DNA of 64,000 nt, from assembly GCF_004102745.1 (NCBI RefSeq), contig NZ_RLII01000012.1, positions 1 to 64,000 of the forward strand, in the 5' to 3' direction. This document shows positions 27,659 through 36,464 of the stretch, one piece after another (within the stretch, counting starts at the first letter, position 1; each line of letters starts with the position of its first letter). Below the pieces are notes generated by a model. That model saw only the letters and a program-made list of their open reading frames with translations, did no database searches and was not told where the DNA came from. Source of the DNA: Acetivibrio mesophilus. Its GTDB lineage: Bacteria; Bacillota; Clostridia; Acetivibrionales; Acetivibrionaceae. The position numbers were made by a program, and so were the translations under genes.

Positions 27659-28822
27659 CTATATAATATGTTTTTGAAGAACATCCTTAACATTTGAAAT
27701 CACATACCGAACATCTTCCCTCTCCATTTTGGGGAACAGCGGAAGGGTTATTATTCTCTCATAAAAATCTTCAGCCTGAGGACACAAACCCTTTATATAT
27801 CCAAGCTTTTTGTAAAACGGATGATAATATACAGGAATGTAATGGACATTTACTCCTATCTTTCTTGCTTGAAGTTCTTCAAATATCTTCTTTCTGTCGC
27901 AATCCAGTCTTTCCGGCTTCAACTTTAAAATGTACAAATGCCATGAGGAGTTTGTGCCGTCTAGCTGGTATGGAACAACCAACTCATTAATAGACTCAAA
28001 AGCTTCAGTATAAAGTTTCGCATAATCTCTTCTTAATTGCAGGAATCTGTCGGATTTCTTAAGCTGACTTATACCCAATGCAGCCTGAATATCAGTCATT
28101 CTGTAATTATAGCCCAGATACTGTTGTTCATAATACCACGAACCATGATTTTCTAACAGTTCTTCCTTTTCCCTTGTTATTCCGTGGGTTCTAAAAAGTG
28201 TGAGTTTTTTATACAATTCTTCACTATTTGTTGTAATTGCTCCACCCTCACCGGTCGTGATATGCTTTACCGGGTGAAAGCTAAAGGTGGTCATATCTCC
28301 CAAGATTCCGATTTTTCTGCCTTTATACTCAGCTCCAATGGCATGAGCTCCGTCCTCTATTACCAAAAGATTATACTCTTTTGCAATCCTTAATATTTCA
28401 TCCATATCACAGGGCTGCCCGGTAAAATGCACCGGTATAATTGCCTTGGTTTTCTCGGTAATCTTAGCCCTAATTTCCTTTGGATCAATATTGTAGGTAT
28501 CCGGATCAATATCGGCAAATACGGGCTTTGCCCCCATATATAGCAAACAGTTGGCAGAAGCGGCAAAAGTAATGGGTGTCGTAATTACTTCGTCCCCCTC
28601 TTTTATCCCCGCAGCAAAACATGCCGCGTGAAGTGCCGCAGTTCCATTGGATATAGCAACCGCATATTTTGCACCGGTATACTTCGCTAAATTCTCTTCA
28701 AATTCCTTTATTTTGGGGCCTGTGGTTAAATAATCCCCTCTCAATACCTCTACTACGGCATTAATGTCATCCTCATCAATCCACTGACGTCCATAAGGTA
28801 TGAATTTCTGCTCTTTATCCAT
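27659..28822 (-). CDS. pseC: PseC aminotransferase (pseudaminic acid pathway)
   Basis: The 387-residue DegT/DnrJ-type PLP enzyme aminates C4 of the 4-keto-6-deoxy-L-AltNAc nucleotide sugar. PseC marks include IPYGRQWIDEDDINAVVEVL, GPKIKEFE, the PLP Lys in TFSFHPVKHITTGEGG, GYNYRMTDIQAALG and VHYIPVYYHPFY. GGGAG precedes the ATG. It lies in the minus-strand run together with pseG, pseH and pseI. Confidence 0.93.
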   Translation of the reverse strand: MDKEQKFIPYGRQWIDEDDINAVVEVLRGDYLTTGPKIKEFEENLAKYTGAKYAVAISNGTAALHAACFAAGIKEGDEVITTPITFAASANCLLYMGAKPVFADIDPDTYNIDPKEIRAKITEKTKAIIPVHFTGQPCDMDEILRIAKEYNLLVIEDGAHAIGAEYKGRKIGILGDMTTFSFHPVKHITTGEGGAITTNSEELYKKLTLFRTHGITREKEELLENHGSWYYEQQYLGYNYRMTDIQAALGISQLKKSDRFLQLRRDYAKLYTEAFESINELVVPYQLDGTNSSWHLYILKLKPERLDCDRKKIFEELQARKIGVNVHYIPVYYHPFYKKLGYIKGLCPQAEDFYERIITLPLFPKMEREDVRYVISNVKDVLQKHII

Positions 28823-28886
28823 ATGTATTTCTCCCTGTAAAATGTAGTTTAATTAAACGCAGTTTCAGTTTATAGAATTGATAATT

Positions 28887-29951
28887 TCATGAAATTATTT
28901 TCATTATTTCTTCAACTACACGCCTTACTCCTTCTCCATCTACCAACTTTTGCATTTTTCTGCTGAGGGATGCTCTTTTATTATAATCTCCACATAAAAG
29001 CTTAATCTTTTGCAACAGCTCCCTGTCGCTAAGTTCCTCATGCCATCCCAAACTGATTATATAGCCTTCGGAAGACATCATATCTACCATTTCCCTCTGG
29101 TTGTCGGCAATAACGATTGCCAAGGTTGGCGTCCCGCAGGCACATAGCTCGTACAATGTACTACCTCCTGCCGATATCGCAATATCGGACTTTAGCATTA
29201 GCTCCGACATTCTGGATACATTCTCATGCAGTATAACATTTGTATTTTTTCCGCACAGTTCTCTAAGGTTATCCACATTGGTAAAACCGCTTCCTACAAC
29301 AATATTAATCCTTATATCTTTGAATTCTTCCTCCGACAGAATAATATCAGCAAGCCTCAAGCTTAAATTAAAAGGATCTGCGCCTCCAGTCGTTATCAAT
29401 ATTTCCTGCACATCCCTGTTTATTATTCTCCCGGGCAAGTCTTTAAATTCATCTCTTATGAGATTATATTTCAAGCCCAAAAGCATAAGTTCGTCACTGC
29501 TGAATTTGGTGTAGTTAAAGGCTGTAGCTGTAATATTTCCGTTTAACAGCACATCCACAGGATATACAAACTTATTGACATCATCAATGTAACAAAGCTT
29601 TTTTACATGAGGCTTCAGCTTCAAAAAAAACTCCCGACTAACGTTATAGGAGTCAATAATCAGTACATCCAGATTAAGTGCTTTAATCTGGCAAATTATT
29701 TCTTTTGCATCCTCTCCAAGCTCCGAAATATCTCCATAGAAGAAGCCTTCCGAATGCCTGCCCTCTCGATGTGGCATTTCTATCACTTCAAATTCGTCCT
29801 GTCGTATCCTTGAAATCCCCTGTTCAAATCGGCTTAAGAAAAAAACATTAGCTCCCGCGTTTCTAAATCCTTTTGCCAGCGACAGACAACGCATTATATG
29901 CCCCATACCGATATTGGCACTTCCATCAACTCTAATTCCTATATTCAGCAT
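28887..29951 (-). CDS. pseG: PseG UDP-sugar hydrolase
   Basis: The 354-residue GT-B-fold hydrolase removes UDP from UDP-2,4-diacetamido-trideoxy-L-altropyranose to give the free sugar for PseI. It shows the PseG N-terminus RVDGSANIGMGHIMRCLSLA with the catalytic His in GMGHIMRC. ITTGGADPFN and AISAGGSTLYELCACGTP bind the nucleotide. GAGG lies before the start. Confidence 0.93.
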   Translation of the reverse strand: MLNIGIRVDGSANIGMGHIMRCLSLAKGFRNAGANVFFLSRFEQGISRIRQDEFEVIEMPHREGRHSEGFFYGDISELGEDAKEIICQIKALNLDVLIIDSYNVSREFFLKLKPHVKKLCYIDDVNKFVYPVDVLLNGNITATAFNYTKFSSDELMLLGLKYNLIRDEFKDLPGRIINRDVQEILITTGGADPFNLSLRLADIILSEEEFKDIRINIVVGSGFTNVDNLRELCGKNTNVILHENVSRMSELMLKSDIAISAGGSTLYELCACGTPTLAIVIADNQREMVDMMSSEGYIISLGWHEELSDRELLQKIKLLCGDYNKRASLSRKMQKLVDGEGVRRVVEEIMKIIS

Positions 29952-29952
29952 A

Positions 29953-30063
29953 TCAACCTCTCAGCCAAATTTTTCTGTTCAATTCAAAGGCTTTGGCATA
30001 TTCTTTGTTTACCACTTTTAGGTTACAACAATCATGGTACAATACCCATCTTTCCCTACAAGC
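29953..30063 (-). pseudogene. 36-codon open stretch in frame behind the VOC gene
   Basis: After the TAA of the VOC gene the same reading frame stays open for 36 codons to a TGA one base before pseG (ACRERWVLYHDCCNLKV, then NKEYAKAFELNRKIWLRG). The composition looks coding. It may be the tail of a longer VOC protein cut by a stop codon, or a remnant of another gene. It has no good start or ribosome-binding site of its own. Confidence 0.35.
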
Positions 30064-30468
30064 TTATTTATTACTTGTGTTTTCTTCTACCAGTTCAATT
30101 ATCCCCATATTCCTATTGTACAAGAATGCAACTTTACAGGAATTGATAGCAACTGCACAGGAGGGTCTTTCCATCAAAACATACCCTTCGTTTTTCAGTC
30201 TTCCAACTGCCTCGTCTATATTATCGACACTATAACATATATGATATGGAGTGTTGCCTGACTTGGTAATAATGCCGTTTATTGAAGAATCGGCATCCAT
30301 TGGTGCAACCAGCTCTATGCAATAATTTCCAAGTCTCATAAATTGGATTAAAACCCTTCTTGACTCGTCAGGCACGGTTTCCCCGAGCTTTTCATATCCA
30401 ATTGCTAAAAATTCCTTAATAGAAGCTTCCATACTTCTAACCGCATAGCCCAAATGGTGTATCCTCAT
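30064..30468 (-). CDS. VOC-family (glyoxalase-fold) protein in the Pse locus
   Basis: The 134-residue protein has the two beta-alpha-beta-beta-beta modules of the vicinal oxygen chelate fold. It begins RIHHLGYAVRSMEASIKEF, like methylmalonyl-CoA epimerases, and retains metal-ligand positions (His in HHLGYA, Glu in CIELVAP, His in YHICYSV, Glu in GIIELVEE). The start overlaps the FkbH-like gene by 4 bases, so the two are coupled. It might epimerise, isomerise or otherwise process the acyl unit that FkbH loads; this is inference. Confidence 0.78.
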   Translation of the reverse strand: MRIHHLGYAVRSMEASIKEFLAIGYEKLGETVPDESRRVLIQFMRLGNYCIELVAPMDADSSINGIITKSGNTPYHICYSVDNIDEAVGRLKNEGYVLMERPSCAVAINSCKVAFLYNRNMGIIELVEENTSNK

Positions 30469-32120
30469 AATGCTCTCAGCTCCCCGAATTCCTTTCTAGA
30501 ACATGTACTTGATTTTCCCAAATTTAAAACATATTTTTTGTTGCCTGTTGAATCTACATCTAAAAGCGTATAGCCTAGCCTTTCAAATAAATCCTTTACC
30601 GGGACATTTTTTTCCGTTGGTTTGTAATATGTAATCAACTTTTTGTACCCGGATTTTTTATGTAAATCTTCGATAAAACCTATTATTTGATCTTCAATAA
30701 ATCTTCCCATAACCCTGCAGCTTAGTAGAAACGTGTCCAACTCAACTTCACTGTCGGTCTTATGTTTTGTTATTACCACGCTGACCATGCCGTTATCCCC
30801 GAATCTGTCACTGACGTAAGCTACAAAGCCTTCAAATCCCCGCTCGCCTATCATTGCCAAAAGTTCTTGTTCACTATACCTCTTTGTAGTCAAATTGAAT
30901 TGATTGGTTTTTTGAGTAAGCTGCGCAGCCCTTTGAACATTTTCTGCGCTTAGCCTGCGAATCTCTATCTTGGTTTCCAAAGATAATAAAAAGTCTTCAT
31001 AAGAAGCACTGGATTTTTGTGCGTCCCTTCGCTTCATATTCTGACGATATTTTTCGGTTTTCACAGTATCTTCATCAGTTGTATTTAATGTATAAAAATA
31101 ATCATTATAAAGTTCAATCGCAAAATCCACAAGTTCCGAAGTATCTTGCGGAAAATCCGGAACAGTTACTTCAGGAAGCTCCCTTTTTACACTTTCCCTT
31201 TCTATCGGATTATCGTCAATAAATACCATGGAATCAAGTCCAATATTGAGTTCTTGGGATAAATTCCTTATATTTTGGGATTTCAAATCCCAATTTATTT
31301 TCAATGCAACAAAGTCTTCCTCTCTTAGCACCATGTGTTTATGTTCTCTAATAACCTTTATTGCATCATTAAAATTGTTTTTGGATGCAATAGCAAGTAT
31401 TATCCCTAAATCTTTTATTTCCTTCAGCCTTCTTTGAAAATCCTTATATCTGGCACCTTCTTTGTAGTCCGACAGCTCTATTCCTTCAAGACCACCTTCC
31501 CCCACAACACCACCCCATAAGGTGTTATCGAGATCTAGAACTAGGCACTTTTTTCTTATGCCTTTAGCAGAGGCAATACATCTATTAATTTGCTGCTCCA
31601 GCAATTTTTCCGCCTTCATTGAATATTTTATTCCGCCTAGATACCACAACTTCTTGGAATAAAACTGTTCCCTTCCTTTATCCTCGACAATGCTTTTCAA
31701 ATCAAAAACATAGACATTTCTATATTTGCTGCTCAGCAAAAAAAGGCCGCCTTCCCACAAGAATTCTAGCCTTCTTTCCTTTGCACCAGACTTTACACTT
31801 TCAATCTTTCTCGTCCACAAATCAATATTGCTCACAAAAAAAGTTATATCAGGATTATTTTTTACTGCTTCTTCAATATAACTTATATTCGTATCAATAG
31901 TACTGTTACTTTTACTCTGGCCGTTGCACATTTCTTCTCCGTCAATAATAATAAAGACCATATCCGGACCAAAAGAATACAATCCCGAATCAGGGTTTAT
32001 TATCTCTTGTATCCACGCTCCATACCCTTCCGTCTTATATACATCATATAGCTTCGACAACCTGCCAATAAGAGAATCTAAGTTTATGTTGGAAAGTATC
32101 GACAGTTTCAAAGCAATCAC
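30465..32120 (-). CDS. FkbH-like HAD phosphatase / acyl-loading enzyme
   Basis: The 551-residue protein has an N-terminal region of about 180 residues, a HAD-IIIC phosphatase domain (LVLDLDNTLWGGVVGE; AIASKNN; VFIDDNPIERE) and a C-terminal GNAT-like domain from about 370 (LTQKTNQFNLTT). FkbH proteins dephosphorylate 1,3-bisphosphoglycerate and load the glyceryl group onto an acyl carrier protein in polyketide pathways. A carrier protein gene overlaps its start by 4 bases. In a sugar locus this suggests that a glyceryl or hydroxyacyl group is attached to the nonulosonic acid. Confidence 0.85.
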   Translation of the reverse strand: MIALKLSILSNINLDSLIGRLSKLYDVYKTEGYGAWIQEIINPDSGLYSFGPDMVFIIIDGEEMCNGQSKSNSTIDTNISYIEEAVKNNPDITFFVSNIDLWTRKIESVKSGAKERRLEFLWEGGLFLLSSKYRNVYVFDLKSIVEDKGREQFYSKKLWYLGGIKYSMKAEKLLEQQINRCIASAKGIRKKCLVLDLDNTLWGGVVGEGGLEGIELSDYKEGARYKDFQRRLKEIKDLGIILAIASKNNFNDAIKVIREHKHMVLREEDFVALKINWDLKSQNIRNLSQELNIGLDSMVFIDDNPIERESVKRELPEVTVPDFPQDTSELVDFAIELYNDYFYTLNTTDEDTVKTEKYRQNMKRRDAQKSSASYEDFLLSLETKIEIRRLSAENVQRAAQLTQKTNQFNLTTKRYSEQELLAMIGERGFEGFVAYVSDRFGDNGMVSVVITKHKTDSEVELDTFLLSCRVMGRFIEDQIIGFIEDLHKKSGYKKLITYYKPTEKNVPVKDLFERLGYTLLDVDSTGNKKYVLNLGKSSTCSRKEFGELRAL

Positions 32121-32332
32121 TCCTTAACGTAATCTAAAAAGTCACCTACTTTTTTAATATCCGGTACCTTCTCAAAAGGAATTTTTATGTTTAGCTGCTC
32201 TTCAACCTCAGCCACCAATCTGATGTGATTTAATGAATCCCATGCTGAAGTTTTTTCCCTTGAAGTTTCAAGACTTATACTCTCTTTATCAAGGTTTAAT
32301 ATTTCAGACACCAGTTCAATCAATTTTTCCAT
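32117..32332 (-). CDS. Acyl carrier protein partner of the FkbH-like enzyme
   Basis: The 71-residue four-helix protein has the phosphopantetheine attachment Ser in AWDSLNHIRL, with DSL intact. Spacing and length fit a dedicated carrier protein. Lying between the FkbH-like gene and pseH, with 4-base overlap to the former and 5 bases to the latter, it probably carries the acyl group used by the acetyltransferase-like PseH. Confidence 0.88.
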   Translation of the reverse strand: MEKLIELVSEILNLDKESISLETSREKTSAWDSLNHIRLVAEVEEQLNIKIPFEKVPDIKKVGDFLDYVKE

Positions 32333-32337
32333 TCAAA

Positions 32338-32949
32338 TCAGCTCCTCCCGGTTATCGGACCTATTTTATCAATATCCACTATTACTCTCATATACTTCTC
32401 GATCTTTGCCCTGTTTTGAGCCCAGATGCTTTCGGTTATAGCCTGAAATGTTATATCCTCATAACTATCGTTCATTTTGACATGTTGCTTCAATATGCCT
32501 TCCGTCTCAAAACCAAAGTTCGTATGTAAACTCACAACCTTTTCATTGCTCGAAATTGTCCTGCAAAACACTTTATTTACCTTCAAATCATAAAACGCAT
32601 GATTTAATAACGAATATTCCATAACTATCCCAAGCCCGCTATTTATAAACTCCTGCTCAACCAGGTAATACCCGAATTCAAGATTATTGTTTTTTCTGTC
32701 GAAATCATAGCACAATACACCAAAGGATCTGCTTCCCAAAAAGCATATATAATAATTTTTTTCACTGTTATTTTTCAAATGCTCAATAAATCCGGCATGT
32801 TCCTCTTCTGTAATAATTTCCTGGTTAAACATTCTCCGTCTTACAAAATCCTGATTGCGCCAATCCCGCAATTTTTTTATGTATATATCGTCAAGCTCAA
32901 GAACATTTATGTAATTAACATAGCCTTCTTTTAGCCTATCATTGTCCAC
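32338..32949 (-). CDS. pseH: PseH-type N-acyltransferase (GNAT)
   Basis: The 203-residue GNAT enzyme corresponds to PseH, which acetylates the C4 amine of the aminated L-altrosamine. It shows LRDWRNQDFVRRRMFNQ, the acyl-CoA region GLGIVMEYSLLNHAF and CRTISSNEKVVSLHTNFGF, all typical. Since a carrier protein and an FkbH-like enzyme follow directly, the donor may be acyl-ACP instead of acetyl-CoA. The start overlaps pseI by 19 bases. Confidence 0.87.
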   Translation of the reverse strand: MDNDRLKEGYVNYINVLELDDIYIKKLRDWRNQDFVRRRMFNQEIITEEEHAGFIEHLKNNSEKNYYICFLGSRSFGVLCYDFDRKNNNLEFGYYLVEQEFINSGLGIVMEYSLLNHAFYDLKVNKVFCRTISSNEKVVSLHTNFGFETEGILKQHVKMNDSYEDITFQAITESIWAQNRAKIEKYMRVIVDIDKIGPITGRS

Positions 32950-33992
32950 TTCAGCGGTGTCCCCCTCTCAATATCCTCCGATGCTTTCCGGTTTAAAACC
33001 TGTTCAAAGTATTTTGGCTCTAAACCGTCTGCAGGCCTAATTACCTTTATGTTTTCCTCTGTAAAGACCTCCCCTTTTTTAATATCTTTCACAACAAAAA
33101 TCGATCTTCTGTGGCTGCGGCTGACAGCTTCATTTTCTGAAATACTGTAGCTGACCTTTCCAATTGATTTTTCCGCCGCCCTTACATCTTCAACCATCTT
33201 TCTAAACTCGTCCGGCTCCATGGAAAAGGATGAATCGGGATTTTTAATTCTTCTACTTAAGCAAAAATGTTTTTCAATAATGCTTGCTCCCATGGCAACC
33301 GCCATAATCGCAGAAATCGAACCTAAAGAATGATCGGACAAGCCCACGGGGACATTAAATGTATCCTTCAAATGGGTTATAGTTTTCAAATTCATTTGCT
33401 CCGGCACTGCCGGATATGCACTGGAGCATTTCAAAAGACAAAAATTATCATTCCCCTGCGCCTTAATGGTTTCCACAGCTTCTTCAATTTCTGCCAAAGT
33501 TGCCATGCCTGTCGACATAATAATAGGCTTTTTCTTTGACGCAATATATTTTATTAAGGGAATATCTACAATCTCAAAAGAAGCTATTTTGTAAAACTCA
33601 ACTCCCAGCTCCTCCAAAAAATCCACAGCCGATTTATCAAAAGGAGTTGACAAAAAATCAATTCCTACCCTTTGTGCTTCTTCTTTGAGCCGTCCATGCC
33701 ATTCCCAAGGTGTATTTGCCTTCTGATACAGACTGTATAAATTTTCGCCTTTCCAGGTGCCACCATCTATATGAAAGTATTTTTTATCACAATTTATGGT
33801 CATAGTGTCCGGTGTATAAGTTTGTATTTTTATGCAATCTGCACCGGCTTCTTTTGCTACATGTATTATTTCGATTGCTCTGCTAAAATCTCCTGCATGG
33901 TTTGCAGACATTTCTGCAATAATATAACAAGGGCACCCCTCACCAATTTCCCGATCCATGATTTTAATTCTTCTGCTTTGCATATTTATCAC
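32931..33992 (-). CDS. pseI: Pseudaminic acid synthase
   Basis: The 353-residue NeuB-family enzyme condenses the diacetamido-L-altrose with phosphoenolpyruvate. The NeuB barrel (IAEMSANHAGD, KIQTYTPDTMT) and C-terminal SAF domain (RRSIFVVKDIKKGEVF) are present. The stretch LYQKANTPWEWH is typical of PseI rather than of sialic or legionaminic acid synthases, so the product is pseudaminic acid or a close derivative. It lies 16 bases after the broken TylF-like gene. Confidence 0.93.
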   Translation of the reverse strand: MINMQSRRIKIMDREIGEGCPCYIIAEMSANHAGDFSRAIEIIHVAKEAGADCIKIQTYTPDTMTINCDKKYFHIDGGTWKGENLYSLYQKANTPWEWHGRLKEEAQRVGIDFLSTPFDKSAVDFLEELGVEFYKIASFEIVDIPLIKYIASKKKPIIMSTGMATLAEIEEAVETIKAQGNDNFCLLKCSSAYPAVPEQMNLKTITHLKDTFNVPVGLSDHSLGSISAIMAVAMGASIIEKHFCLSRRIKNPDSSFSMEPDEFRKMVEDVRAAEKSIGKVSYSISENEAVSRSHRRSIFVVKDIKKGEVFTEENIKVIRPADGLEPKYFEQVLNRKASEDIERGTPLKWTMIG

Positions 33993-34008
33993 CCCAGAAA
34001 TTATTTAT

Positions 34009-34754
34009 CTAAATAATTTCGATATAAGATTGTAAAGGACTTATCGGCAACCTTTGGATTCTATAAGAGCTCAATCCTAAAATTTCTTTCAGCGCTATAG
34101 TCTCTCCTGGAAAATCGCTGACATTAAGTTCGTCAAATCCTATTATCGTTCCTTTTGTAATGTGATCTTTTATTAACTTCAAACACTCTTTTGTAGGCTC
34201 ATAAATATCAAAATCAAAATATGCTAATGCAATTATAGTATGCGGATTGTCCTCTAAATAGTTTTTCGAGTTACGGTCGCATCACCTTTAATCAACTCGT
34301 ACTTTCTTATGTGAGAAATAGGGCTTTCTGCCTCATGATAGTCCAACACCTTTTCCAGATATACCTCATAGTCATCAGTTACACTATAGTCACCTTTTCT
34401 AAGCCCTTTGTCTAGGCTTGTAACTGATGGAAATCCCTCAAAAGTGTCGAATCCTATAATCTTTCTGTTGTAATTATATGGCTCATATATACCTCTAAAA
34501 TTCTCAAACAACGCAAGGTTTTGTCCCCATCTTACACCAAATTCCATAATTACTCCATGGACATTAATTATTTTCTTATATAATTCATGCATAAACAGCT
34601 GCCTTGATAAGGTTTGTCTGCTTGTGTAAAGTCCCAGATTTGAAAGTAATTCATTTTCTGGTATGGGGCTATCCTTAAACAGGTTGTAGAAATACTTTCT
34701 AATATCGCGCTCATTATTACTGCTATGTTCCCTTGTATTGAAATCAGTTGCCAT
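34009..34754 (-). pseudogene. TylF/MycF-type methyltransferase split by a frameshift
   Basis: The first frame (34254-34754) encodes the N-terminal part of a sugar O-methyltransferase (IMEFGVRWGQNLALFENF, IIGFDTFEGFPS, ELIKGDATVTRK) and stops. The next frame continues without loss to 34009 with YLEDNPHTIIALAYFDFDIY and EPTKECLKLIKDHITKG, the expected C-terminal half with metal-binding and substrate residues. The break coincides with a run of five A on the minus strand (34262-34266). One more A would restore a full gene of about 248 residues. It may be a recent inactivation, a sequencing error or a phase-variable or slippery site. In tylosin synthesis relatives methylate a deoxysugar hydroxyl. 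Confidence 0.85.
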
Positions 34755-34810
34755 AACTCATATCACCTCTATTTATTAGATTAGAATACATTTCAATCCT
34801 TTAGATATCA

Positions 34811-35668
34811 TTAGCGTACTCTTTTAGCAACAACTTGTATCTCTCTTCCAATATTAATTTCAGACAACTTCTGATATATCATAAAAATGTCTTCCGTCCG
34901 CCCTATTTCCTTAAACTTTGACTCAAATTGCAGCCTTTTTGAGTGTGCTATCTTCCCAAGTTCCTTTGCTTTTATATAGTCTTCATCCATCAATAAAAAC
35001 ATTTCTAGCGGGAAAGAAGATGTTTGATAAATGATTTCAAACCCTGCCCTGTTAAGGAAGACTTTGAAGCTCTCAAAGTTCCAATAATTCAAATGGTCCG
35101 GGAAATGTATCCAGTACGGTTCAGTTTTATGGTAAGCTGTATAAACCCTTTGCAAAAGGTTAAAATCGTTTGGAACTTCAATACATAAATATCCATTCTC
35201 TGACACAAATTCCGACTTCATCTTTTCCATAAAGTCATAAGGATTCTGTATATGCTCCAATACAAAACTGAAATTTACCAAGTCAAATTTCTTACCAAAT
35301 CCGTTTTTATCCGCAAATTCATTCTTAACGTTTAACCCTTTCTCAATACATTCCTTCGCTCTGCTTTCAGATGGTTCTATACCATAAGGCTCAAATCCTT
35401 GCTTTGCAAATTCTCTTAAGAGCTCGCCGGTACCGCATCCAATATCAAGTATTTCTCTGGGTTCTATTAGCGTTTTTATCCTTGTAACTTTTTCTTTGAG
35501 ATTTATTTTACTTAAATCATCATTGTATTCTTTAGAATAGAATGTATTTAAAAAATCACTGTCCGGGTAAGGATAAACGTGATAAAAGCCGCAGTCTTTA
35601 CATTCAATAACCTTGTATTCGCTATTAATGCTATAATAATTGTCAAATTCGTGTTTTCTACTCTTCAT
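34811..35668 (-). CDS. SAM-dependent methyltransferase (class I)
   Basis: The 285-residue protein starts with a short Cys pair (CKDCGFYHVYPYP) like the metal knuckle found in many sugar methyltransferases. The Rossmann core follows with motif I ILDIGCGTGELL, then FSFVLEHIQNPYDFM and LCIEVPNDFN. It belongs to the Methyltransf_23/Methyltransf_11 type often seen in surface-glycan loci. In this setting it probably methylates a nonulosonic acid or its acyl group; the exact target is unknown. Confidence 0.8.
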   Translation of the reverse strand: MKSRKHEFDNYYSINSEYKVIECKDCGFYHVYPYPDSDFLNTFYSKEYNDDLSKINLKEKVTRIKTLIEPREILDIGCGTGELLREFAKQGFEPYGIEPSESRAKECIEKGLNVKNEFADKNGFGKKFDLVNFSFVLEHIQNPYDFMEKMKSEFVSENGYLCIEVPNDFNLLQRVYTAYHKTEPYWIHFPDHLNYWNFESFKVFLNRAGFEIIYQTSSFPLEMFLLMDEDYIKAKELGKIAHSKRLQFESKFKEIGRTEDIFMIYQKLSEINIGREIQVVAKRVR

Positions 35669-35693
35669 AAATGAAATCCTTCCTTATGCGCTT

Positions 35694-36434
35694 TTATACC
35701 AGCTTTTTCTGCTCAACATTTGCATTAATCCGACATAGCTCCGGATTCATTTTCATAAGATCTAGGACCTCTTCAAATCCGAATTTTCCGTCATACCTGT
35801 CATACAATTTATCATAAACTATAGCAATCAACTCAAAGTCTTCGTTCGTATCCAGCGTCCACCTAAGGTTAGAATAATCCATATCATTTTTATAGTAGTA
35901 TATATCTTTTCCGTAGCTTTCATACATATAAGGAGTAACATGTTCTCTCTGATGACTTTTAGTAGCATTATAAAAGGCATCTTCCAATACTCTGAAGGAA
36001 AACACCTCAACATCAAGACCCCTCGGAAATGTTCTCTGAGTCAAATTATTTCCTGCATTTGTTACTAACGTATAATTGTTCGAAATATAAAATTCCACTA
36101 TCTTATCCAATAACACAGGATCAATTAGCGGACAGTCCGAAGTAATACGAACCACCGTATCAAGGTTGTTTTCTTTAGCTGCGTAATAATACCTCGACAA
36201 CACATCATCTTCACTGCCGCAAAACCATTTTACTTTATTTTTTTTCGCCTGGTCCACTATTACCCTATCTGCCTCCAATGCAGTAGTTGCAATAATTATT
36301 TCATTCAGCAGCTTTGATTGCTTCAATCTATCTATTACATGGTCTATAACCGGCTTGCCGCATAAATCCAGCATAACCTTACCGGGCAATCGTGTTGAGC
36401 CCATTCTTGTTTGTACAATAGCCCCTATCTTCAT
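35694..36434 (-). CDS. Cytidylyltransferase-type sugar activator (SpsF-like)
   Basis: The 246-residue protein has the nucleotide-binding N-terminus IVQTRMGSTRLPGKVMLDL of SpsF-like cytidylyltransferases, with VVRITSDCPLIDP and RWTLDTNEDFELI downstream. No standard PseF (which would start with a PARGGSKR-like motif) is found in the window. This protein is therefore the best candidate to form CMP-pseudaminic acid. Direct evidence would need enzymology. Confidence 0.82.
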   Translation of the reverse strand: MKIGAIVQTRMGSTRLPGKVMLDLCGKPVIDHVIDRLKQSKLLNEIIIATTALEADRVIVDQAKKNKVKWFCGSEDDVLSRYYYAAKENNLDTVVRITSDCPLIDPVLLDKIVEFYISNNYTLVTNAGNNLTQRTFPRGLDVEVFSFRVLEDAFYNATKSHQREHVTPYMYESYGKDIYYYKNDMDYSNLRWTLDTNEDFELIAIVYDKLYDRYDGKFGFEEVLDLMKMNPELCRINANVEQKKLV

Positions 36435-36464
36435 ATACTCCTCCTATTTTCTATCAAGTAATGA

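Noticed and set aside
28887-33992. Legionaminic acid instead of pseudaminic acid pathway
   Set aside because: PseC, PseG and especially PseI carry pseudaminic-type motifs. The Met in PseB raises doubt only about that single step.
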